Below are positions 56,405-64,000 of a stretch of DNA of 64,000 bases, one piece after another. A model generated the notes under the pieces. It had not been told where the DNA came from. It saw nothing but the letters and a program-made list of their open reading frames with translations, and did no database searches. The translations under genes were made by a program, and so were the position numbers. Positions within the stretch are counted from its first letter, which is position 1. Every line of letters starts with the position of its first letter. The stretch comes from Anolis sagrei (lineage: Eukaryota > Chordata > Lepidosauria > Squamata > Anolidae), in NCBI RefSeq assembly GCF_037176765.1, contig NC_090025.1, forward strand, positions 164,840,822 through 164,904,821, given 5' to 3'.

Positions 56405-57240
56405 TGGTGTAACATTTTAAAATGTTGACCATTTCCGCTACCTTGGCAGCCACCTCTCCACAAAAGCCAACATCGACACTGAAATACAATACCGCCTAAG
56501 CTCTGCGGGTGCAGCATTTTTCCGAATGAAGCAGAGAGTGTTTGAGGACCGGGACATCCATAGGGATACCAAGGTGCTTGTTTATAAAGCTATTGTCCTC
56601 CCAACCCTGCTATATGCCTGCGAAACGTCGACTGTGCAGAGATGTCATACACAACTCCTGGAATGATTCCATCAGCACCGTCTCTGGAAAATCTTGCAAA
56701 TCTCCTGGGAAGACAGGCGGACAAATGTCAGTGTGTTGGAAGAAGCAAAGACCACCAGCACTGAAGCGATGCTCCTCTGCCATCAACTCTGCTTAACCGG
56801 CCACGTTGTCCGGATGCCTGACCACCGTCTCCCAAAGCAGTTGCTCTACTCTGAACTTAAGAACGGAAAACGGAATGTTGGTGAACAGGAAAAGAGATTT
56901 AAAGATGGCCTCAAATCCAACCTTAAAAACTCTGGCATAGACACTGAGAACTGGGAAGACCTGGCCCTTGACCGCTCCAGCTGGAGGTCAGCTGTGACCA
57001 GCAGTGCTGCAGAATTTGAGGAGGCACGAGTGGAGGGTGAAAGAGAGAAACGTGCCAGGAGGAAGGCGCGTCAAGCCAACCCCAACCGGGACCGCCTTCC
57101 ACCTGGAAACCAATGCCTTCACTGTGGGAGAAGATGCGGGTCAAGAATAGGGCTCCACAGCCACCTACAAACCCACAAAAATAGTCATCAAGGAAGACCA
57201 TCTTACTCATCCAACGAGGGATTGCCTAAGTAAGTAAGTA
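56405..57240 (+). mobile_element. Non-LTR retrotransposon RT C-terminal region
   Basis: Encodes VDHFRYLGSHLSTKANIDTE, AAFFRMKQRVFED, VYKAIVLPTLLYACET, then a second stretch (GHVVRMPDHRLPKQLLYSEL, to CLHCGRRCGSRIGLHSHLQ) with frame changes. The terminal C-x2-C...H knuckle after a thumb-like region is a LINE ending and not a host zinc finger. Lies upstream of NOL12. Confidence 0.8.
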
Positions 57241-57745
57241 AGCAGCATTTTTCCGAATGAAGCAGAGAGTGTTTGACATCCGTAGGGATACCAAGGTGCT
57301 TGTTTATAAAGCTATTGTCCTCCCAACCCTGCTATATGCCTGCAAAACGTGGACTGACAGACGTCATACACAACTACTGGAATGATTCCGTCAGTGCTGT
57401 CTCTGGAAAATCCTGCAAATCTCTTGGGAAGACAAGTGGACCAATGTCAACATGCTGGAAGAAGCAAAGACCACCAGCATTGAAGCGATAGTCCTCCTCC
57501 ATCAACTCCGCTGGATCAGCCATGTTGTCCGAATGCCCGACCACTGTCTCCCAAAGCAGTTGCTCTACTCCAAACTCAAGAATGAAAACAGAATGTTGGA
57601 GGACAGGAAAAGAGATTTAAAGATGGGCTCAAAGCCAATCTTTAAAACTCTGGCATAGACATTGAGAACTGGGAAGCCCTGGCCCTTGAGCGCTCCAGCT
57701 GGAGGTCAGCTGTGACCAGCAGTGCTGTAGAATTTGAAGAGGTTT
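57240..57745 (+). mobile_element. Direct partial duplicate of the preceding LINE segment
   Basis: GCAGCATTTTTCCGAATGA recurs (56511 and 57242) and the following ~490 bp parallels 56511-57030 with many substitutions and small indels. Confidence 0.8.
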
Positions 57746-58090
57746 GAGAGGCAAAAAGGGTTATTCCCATGGCAGAGGGGTTAGCAGAGCGAAACCGAGA
57801 TAGCCATTAGTCTTAGAATTCTCCCAGGAGAAGAATGACACCAATTTTGAGGCGATCTGTTGACTCATGGATATGGGGACACAATGGGTTTCTGTATCCG
57901 CAGTTTAAGGGAACGCAGTTTCGGCCTCCCAGGGACGCAAAAATCGCATCCTGGGTGGGCCCGCCGCCATCTGCAGCCCAGGAGAGGAAAGGTTCATGTA
58001 GAGAGAGGTTAGAGGCAATAAAAGGACACAAAGTAACACTATGGAGAGGGAAAAGGTTACAATTAATTGATACTTTTATTGGGGGGAATT
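57745..58090. other. No gene or clear repeat seen
   Basis: GC-rich stretch with CAGTTTAAGGGAACGCAG at its middle and a few short open frames; nothing recognised. Confidence 0.4.
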
Positions 58091-58475
58091 AGGGATTAGG
58101 AAGATCGATGCTTTTGAGCTGTGGTGTTGGAGGAAAGTTCTAAGAGTGCCTTGGACTGCGAGAAGATCCAACCAGTCCATCCTCCAGGAAATAAAGCCCG
58201 ACTGTTCACTGGAGGGAAGGATACTAGAGACAAAGTTGAAGTACTTTGGCCACATCATGAGGAGACAGCAAAGCCTAGAGAAGACAATTATGTTGGGGAA
58301 AGTGGAAGGCAAAAGGAAGAGGGGCCGACCAAGGGCAAGATGGATGGGTGGCATCCTTGAAGTGACTGGAAGGACCTTAAAGGAGCTGGGAGTGGTGACG
58401 GCCGACAGGGAGCTCTGGCGTGGGCTGGTCCATGAAGTCACGAAGAGTTGGAGACGACTGAACAAATGAACAACA
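58090..58475 (+). mobile_element. RTE/BovB LINE 3' end
   Basis: Encodes DAFELWCWRKVLRVPWTARR, SNQSILQEIKPDCSLEG, LKYFGHIMRRQQSLEKTIML and ELWRGLVHEVTKSWRRLNK-stop, the typical BovB C-terminus. Confidence 0.92.
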
Positions 58476-58654
58476 GCAAAGGTACAATGTTAGGAGGGGG
58501 AAGAAAGTGAAGTAATGAGAAGGCTTCTGAGTTGCAGCTGCTGCTGTGGCCACGTTCATGCAGGTTGGCCCAAGCGGGGCAATGGAGAACTGAGGAACTC
58601 CCTGCTGCAGGTCAGATCAGCTTCAGGGCAGGGAGTTCTGGGTTCGACCTCAGC

Positions 58655-59037
58655 AGTTCAAAAATATGCAAATGTGAATAGATCAATAGGTACCGCTCCG
58701 GCGGGAAGGTAACAGTGCTCCATGCAGTCATGCCAGCCATGTGACCTTGGAGGTGTCTACGGACAACACTGGCTCTTCGGCTTAGAAAAGGAGATGAGCA
58801 CCCACCCTCAGAGTCGGACACGATTGGACTTAATGTCAGGGGAAAACCTTTTTTTATAGCCCGCCCTTCTCAACCCCAAAAAGGACTCAGAGCGGCCTTA
58901 CAATTGGCAGTAATTTGATGCCATCAACAGAGAATATAAATTGGACATGCACATTAAAACAGAAATTAAAAGCCAAGCACCACCCCCCAGAGTCAGACAC
59001 AACTAGACTTAATGTCAAGGGGAAACCTTTATCTTTA
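58655..59037. mobile_element. SINE A, antisense LINE tail and SINE A tail
   Basis: 58655-58850 sense SINE A lacking its head; 58855-58970 antisense LINE tail (AGCCCGCCCTTCTCAACC); 58975-59037 another SINE A 3' end (CAGAGTCAGACACAACTAG). Confidence 0.7.
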
Positions 59038-59634
59038 TCTTTTTTTTAATGTAACCTAAAACCACCACATATTTAGATTTTGCTAAAAACCACAGCCTCT
59101 CAATCTTGTTGCCTTGATTTTTGCCAGTTCTGCAAAGGGCCAGATCATTGCAACATGTTTTTCATTGCATATCTTTTATTATGAGTGCTCTGAGATCCTT
59201 TATCAGGCCAGGAGGGAGTGTTGTTCACAGCCGAGCAAAGCGAGGTGTGCTGCTCTGCGCATTGCTGCCGCTTATTTTCCTTTTCCTGTAGTTGTCCATT
59301 TGCCCTACGTGAGCAGTGGAAAAACCAGTTCTGTGGTTAATAAGCTGTACTTCCCCTGACATTCACTGCCACAGGCTCAGCCTCATTTGCTGCAGCCACA
59401 GTTGCTGCCTTTTGGGTCTAAAAAATCACCTCCGCCTGAGCTTGCTTCATCTTGCCTAACCCTCTCCCAGAGGGGCTGGCTTGTCATTCTTCCTGAAAAA
59501 CTTTGTATTTCCTTCCAAAGGAGGGGAGAGTCCTGACTTTCTGTCTCCTCTGCAACCTGAAGGCGTGTTCGCAGGTAAAGAGGAAGTGACATTTGCTCTG
59601 CCTGGAGGGCTCCAAAGCAACTGGAGAAAAGGCA

Positions 59635-59725
59635 ATGGCTGGGAACATGGACAGGAATGCAAAAGCCCTCCAGGAAGTCTGGAGGAGAGAAGAAAACACC
59701 TTGTGCGCCGACTGCAAAAAACCCG
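59635..59725 (+). CDS. ADAP-family exon 1
   Basis: ATG with G at -3 and G at +4 (strong context). Encodes MAGNMDRNAKALQEVW, then RREENTLCADCKKP; donor CCCG|GTAAAT. The first zinc-binding Cys pair (CADC) sits at residues 24-27. About 500 bp upstream (59.1-59.6 kb) is not obviously repetitive and probably holds 5' UTR and promoter, but no clear core element was seen. Confidence 0.87.
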
Positions 59726-62700
59726 GTAAATAAATGACATCTCTATCAGGGATGGGAAGGAAAGATGCAGAAGCTAGTAAGGAGGATATTTACAGAAGAT
59801 ACAGGAATATTTGGGAAGGAAGGGGACTGGAATTAATAGTAGCTATTGCCACAAAAAAGATTGAAGAGTGTGGATCTATTTTCCTGTTATTAGGATCTGT
59901 TTTGGTCCTGTGAATTAGGGAAGGCTTTGAATCTAATGTTAGGAATTGCGGGAGCTGAAGTCCAAACACCTGAAAGGCCGAAGTTTGCTAATGCCTGATT
60001 TGAACTTTCCCACTAGGGTACATTAATATATACGCTATAGAAGTGATGCAATTAATCTGCCATGGCTCACTACTATGGAATTCTTGGGAGTTGCAGTTTT
60101 GTAAGCAGTCTCTGCTAAGGGGTACTGGTTCCTCACCAAACTACAACTTCCAAGAACCCATAACAGTGATTCTCAACCTTCCTAATGTCACGACTCATTA
60201 ATACAGTTTCTCATGTTGTAGTGACCCTCAACCATAAAAATCTTTTCGTTGCTATTTCATAGCTGCAATTTTGTTACTCTTATGAATCATAACGTAAATA
60301 TCTGATATGCAGTATGTATTTTCAATAACTGGATCAAATTTGGTACAAATATCTGATATGCCCAAATGTGAATACTTGTGGGGTTGGGGCAGGGATTGAT
60401 TTTGTCATTTCAGAGTTGCAGTTGCTGGGATTCATAGTTAACTTACAATCAAAGAACATTCTGAACTCCATCAATAATGGAATTGAGCCAAACTTGGCAC
60501 CAGAACACCCATGACCAACAGAAAATACTGGAAGGGTTTGGTGGGCATTGACCTTGAGTTTTGGAGCTCTAGTTCACCTACATCCAGAGAGCATTGTGGA
60601 CTGAAACAGTGATGGATCTGGACCCAAACTTGGTACGAATACTCAATATGATCAAATGCGAACACTGGTGGAGCTTGGGGAAAATAGACCTTCACATTTG
60701 GGAGTTGTAGTTGCTGGGATTTATAGTTCACCTACATTCAAAGAGCATTCTGCACCCCACCAATGATAGAATTGGGTCAAACCTCCCACACAGAACCCCC
60801 ATGTCCAACAAAAAATACTGTGTTTTCTGATGGTCTTTGGCGACCCCTCTGACACCCCCTCACAACTTCCCAGGGGTCCCGACCCCAGGTTAAGAAACAC
60901 TGCACTAAGGGTATATAATATAAACACTGTAGAATTGGTGCAGTTAATCTGCCATGGCTCACAGCTATGGAATTCTTGGAGTTGCAGTTTTGTAAGCCAT
61001 CTCTGCTAAGGGGTTCTGGTTCCTTATCAAACTGCAACTCCCAGGATTTCATAGCATTGAGCCACGACAGCAAAAGGGATGTTAAGCTGCAATTATTCCT
61101 AAATGTATACATCCTAAGTGTTAGGAGAAGTCTGTAATCTTCTATAGAGTCTGTTTAAAATGTTTTTATTTACAAAGTGTAAATGTCATGTGTGAAATCC
61201 GAATGCTAAGCATGGCACTGAACCATTCAGGGGAAAACAAAGCTTAATCTCTATCCCTGTTCAGGCATCTACATGTAATTTTGGTAGTACCAAATCCCCT
61301 TTATTTTCTAAGACCTATTTCAGGAAGTCGTTCTCAACCCCATTCTATCCCCATTCCCTTTGCGTCTTCCTGTTGAACCCAATACAGAAACAAAAAGACT
61401 CTTGTGACTCAGATCCAAAGCCTCTTACTTTGTAAGATGGGGCTCTCCAGATGTTAAGCTACTTCCTACAGCATTTTTCATCATAGGCTTTACTGATTAG
61501 GCTAGGACAAGAATGAGCAAACTTCGGCCCTCCAGGTGGTTTTGGACTTCAATTCCCACAATTCCTAACAACCCCAGGCCCCCTTCCTTTTCCCCCTCAG
61601 CCACTTAAGTGACATGCGAGTGCAGAGAAAAGCATCTTGCCCTTTGAGAGTATGAACAAGGCCTTGAAATTATCCCTGCAATGATCGACCTTCTTAACCC
61701 AGTTTATGTAACATTCCATGCTGCCTACATTTAGCTTGTAAACTAGGAATAGTCAAGTGTCATGCCTTTGGATGATAACACTATGTAACATGATTTTTGT
61801 TCCTGGGTTATAAATGCCATTTCCTTATTGGTTCTATCACAAAAACATGAGAAAGGTTTATTAAACTGCAAAAGCTTTGGGTTGCTGTGACCTTTTCAGG
61901 CTGCATGGCCATGATCCAGAAGCATTCTCTCTTGACATTTCACCCACCTCTATGGCAGGCATCCTCAGAAGTTGTGAGACCTCACAACCTCTGAGAATGC
62001 CTGCCATAAATGTGGGCGAAATGTCAAGAGAGAATGCTTCTGGAACATGACCATACAGCCCGGAAAACTCACAGCAACTCAGTGATTCTGGCTATGAAAT
62101 CCTTTGACAACGTATTGCAAAAGCTTTGTTTTTGCGGGACATCCTGCAGCACATTTTACTATAGTTTTTCAATAAATATGTCAATTCAACATCGTTTGTG
62201 GCAGCCACAAAAACGAAATTTCTGGAGTATAACCACTTTCAAAGTAAGAACTGCACAATTAAACAGGAAATAACACTTTCCAACTGGTTACATAGTGTAA
62301 TTGCATTAGCTGCTCTAATTGCACGGTTGTTCCTGTAATTTTAATCAAGACATCAAAGCATTAAGGACATGTCAATAATAAGCAGATATTTGGAAAGTTA
62401 CTTTTTCAAAGGACAGATTGGGGAGTCTTACAGAAAAAAGTGACATTTGAAAGCTCAGCACAGTATATACTCAAGTATAAGCTGAGTTTTTCAGCTGAGT
62501 ATAAGCACACACACACCCACCCCCGCTTATACTTGAGTCAAAGTTATTCATTACAGTATTTTACTCTGTTATTGTTGTTGTTGTTGTTGTTGTTATTATT
62601 ATTACATTTATTATTTTACTCTATTACTATTATTATTACATTTACATTATTTTATTCCATTATTATTACATTTATTATTTTACTTTCTTTATTACTACTG

Positions 62701-63233
62701 GGAGGATACATAAGCACATTTACATTGAAGAAGGTTAGAATAATGGTTTAATCAGAGTTGGGCAGTCTTATCTTAAATTACAGTTTCATATAAATATTCA
62801 AAAACATTTAACCTACTGATGCCTCAATTAATGTAATTTTATTGGTATCACTTTTTATTTTGAAATTTACCAGTAGCTGCTGCTGCATTTCCCACCCTTG
62901 GCTTATACTCGAGTCAATATGTTTTCCTAGTGTTTTGTGCCTTGGCTTATATTTGGGTTGGCTTATACTTGTGCAATAATAATTTGTACTAAGATATTTT
63001 TAAAGACATTCCCCTTCCCCCCAGTCTTTGGGTGCACTATTACCAATCCTTTTGTAAAGAACTAATCCCCAAACATGGATATAATGTTTTTATTCCACTC
63101 AGATCCTGACTGGGCCTCCTATACTCTGGGCATCTTTCTCTGCTTAGACTGCGCAGGGGTTCATCGCAATATCCCTGGCATCAGCAAAGTTAAGTCAATA
63201 AGGATGGACTGCTGGGAGGAAGGTCAGATAGAG
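59635..63233 (+). CDS. ADAP-family ArfGAP (centaurin-alpha), first two coding exons; runs past the right edge
   Basis: Exon 1 is 59635-59725 and exon 2 is 63103-63233, joined phase 1/1 into 74 residues that stay open. The Arf-GAP zinc finger is complete: CADC, 16 residues including DPDWASYTLG, then CLDC, followed by the arginine finger in GVHRN. Family members have an ArfGAP domain and two PH domains that bind Ins(1,3,4,5)P4/PtdIns(3,4,5)P3 and inactivate Arf6 at the plasma membrane; the PH exons must lie to the right. Residues are mixed: SYT, HRNIP, SKVKS and WEExQ recall ADAP1, while LGIF, GVH and the divergent N-terminus recall ADAP2 or neither. A third reptilian ADAP paralogue is possible. 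It is divergent to NOL12, which is not the mammalian arrangement of ADAP1 or ADAP2. Confidence 0.9.
60013..61110. mobile_element. hAT-type element flanked by two MITE copies in ADAP intron 1
   Basis: 60164-60903: CAGTGATTCTCAACCTTCC...GACCCCAGGTTAAGAAACACTG, with interior CATGTTGTAGTGACCCTCAA; its middle carries repeat family D-like sequence. MITE copies of the CTACACTGTAGAAT group lie at 60013-60160 and 60905-61110 in the same orientation. Confidence 0.65.
61505..61615. mobile_element. hAT MITE (CAGGCATGGGC family), left arm only
   Basis: GAATGAGCAAACTTCGGCCC to CCCCCTCAGCCACTTAAG; the right arm is absent. Confidence 0.6.
61876..62113. mobile_element. Fold-back pair of Penelope-like ends
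   Basis: Antisense GGGTTGCTGTGACCTTTTC...TCAGAAGTTGTGAG meets sense CTCACAACCTCTGAGAATGC...CCCGGAAAACTCACAGCAAC with almost no spacer, a palindrome of about 235 bp. Confidence 0.88.
62460..62990. mobile_element. TATACTCAAGTATAAGC-type DNA element with simple repeats
   Basis: CAGTATATACTCAAGTATAA at the left, GGCTTATACTTGTG at the right and GGCTTATACTCGAGTC inside; (TTG)n/(ATT)n at 62570-62690. Confidence 0.55.
63103..63233 (+). CDS. ADAP-family exon 2
   Basis: Acceptor TTATTCCACTCAG|AT, donor ATAGAG|GTGAGT. Encodes DPDWASYTLGIFLCLDCAGV, then HRNIPGISKVKS and MDCWEEGQIE: the second zinc Cys pair and the GAP arginine. Phase 0 at the end, so the next exon should continue FM-like sequence as in ADAP1/2. 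Confidence 0.93.
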
Positions 63234-63631
63234 GTGAGTCTTGCTCTGAGGTTCATGCAGGTGATGCAGGACCAGTCCTTCTATTAGGCACAGTGACAGA
63301 TCTTTCAAGATCTTGTAGGAGATATTATAATAGGCAGCCTGTTTTGCATCTACTCATTAAATTTGCTTTGTGAGATGATGAAGGCTACTGTCTCATTGTC
63401 AGTGTTAAGGAAAGTTCAATTGCGAAGGCACCAGCAATGAAATAATTTGAAGCAACTTTGTGGCTATCCTTATATCTCCCCTTGTTCTTTCCCCATGGAC
63501 ATTAGGAGTGCATAGGACGGCAGAAGAGACAGCATTAAGGACAAGGGAGCAGCAGCAGATGGAACTGTCTTCTTTGTGTATCATTTAATGGGGATCTGTC
63601 TCTAAAGAAGATGGAGAATTTAGTCACCTAT

Positions 63632-63905
63632 TCATAGAATCATAGAGTTGGAAGAGACCTTGTGGGCCATCCACTCCAACCCCCTGCTAGGAAGCAGGAA
63701 AATAACATTCAAAACACTCCGACAGATGGCCATCCAGCCTCTGTTTAAAAGCCTCCAAAGAAGAAACCTCTAATGTACTCCAGGGCAGAAAGTTCCACTG
63801 TTGAACAGCTCTCACAGTTCGGAAATTTTTCCTCATGTTCAGGTGGAATCTCCTTTTCTGTAGTTGGAAGCCATTGTTCTGCACCCTAGTCTCCAGGGCA
63901 TTTAA
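63632..63905 (-). mobile_element. CR1 LINE 3' end
   Basis: TCATAGAATCATAGAGTTGG start; the minus strand encodes GFQLQKRRFHLNMRKNFRT and SLEAFKQRLDGHL. Highly similar to the copy at 52945. Confidence 0.88.
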
Positions 63906-64000
63906 GCATACTCTAGTCTATTGGGATGTACCTGGTTTATTTATACAGTGCTGCCATGTAAATAATAATACACTTACAGATTTGAAATACAAAAGAAATG

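Noticed and set aside
56694-57233. 179-codon frame with a Cys/His finger as a host zinc-finger gene
   Set aside because: Preceded by LINE reverse transcriptase sequence, duplicated next to itself, and the terminal knuckle is a usual LINE ending.
58146-58469. 107-codon frame as a host gene
   Set aside because: It is the BovB LINE C-terminus; a second copy lies at 31575.
63687-63884. 65-codon minus-strand frame
   Set aside because: CR1 ORF end; nearly the same peptide is encoded at 53029-53265.

Overview
This window is vertebrate nuclear DNA, most likely from a squamate reptile (an iguanian/anole-like lizard). The coding content is three spliced host genes with large introns. The introns are filled with a typical lizard mix: Penelope-like elements, CR1/L2-type and BovB LINEs, an R4-type LINE, several tRNA-derived SINE families, palindromic hAT MITEs, a mariner relic and many (AAT)n tracts. 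Orthology calls rest on remembered protein families and on reading-frame and splice-phase continuity, because no search could be run.

Left third (1-29.1 kb, minus strand): the 5' part of TRIOBP. I join nine coding exons (21474 down to 1) into one 825-codon frame that leaves the window at position 1. A candidate promoter with a non-coding first exon lies at about 28.93-29.11 kb. The last exon in the window is open over its full 1120 bases. Exons 2-4 look like a diverged N-terminal PH domain of the kind found in the paralogue MPRIP. No exon carrying the mammalian R1 repeats was found between exons 6 and 7.

Middle and right (41.8-56.1 kb, minus strand): a complete six-exon NOL12 gene, 211 codons, upstream of TRIOBP and on the same strand. 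The NOL12-TRIOBP neighbourhood is also known in mammals.

Right edge (59.6-63.2 kb, plus strand): the first two coding exons of an ADAP-type ArfGAP (centaurin-alpha family), transcribed away from NOL12. The rest of the gene lies beyond the window.

All other long open frames are transposon remnants or tandem repeats. No clearly new biological system was found. The points most worth following are the ancestral-looking PH domain and the missing repeat exon in TRIOBP, the ADAP gene beside NOL12, a 129-bp tandem array open on both strands, fold-back Penelope ends, and hAT MITEs that share a CTCTARRN-like target duplication.
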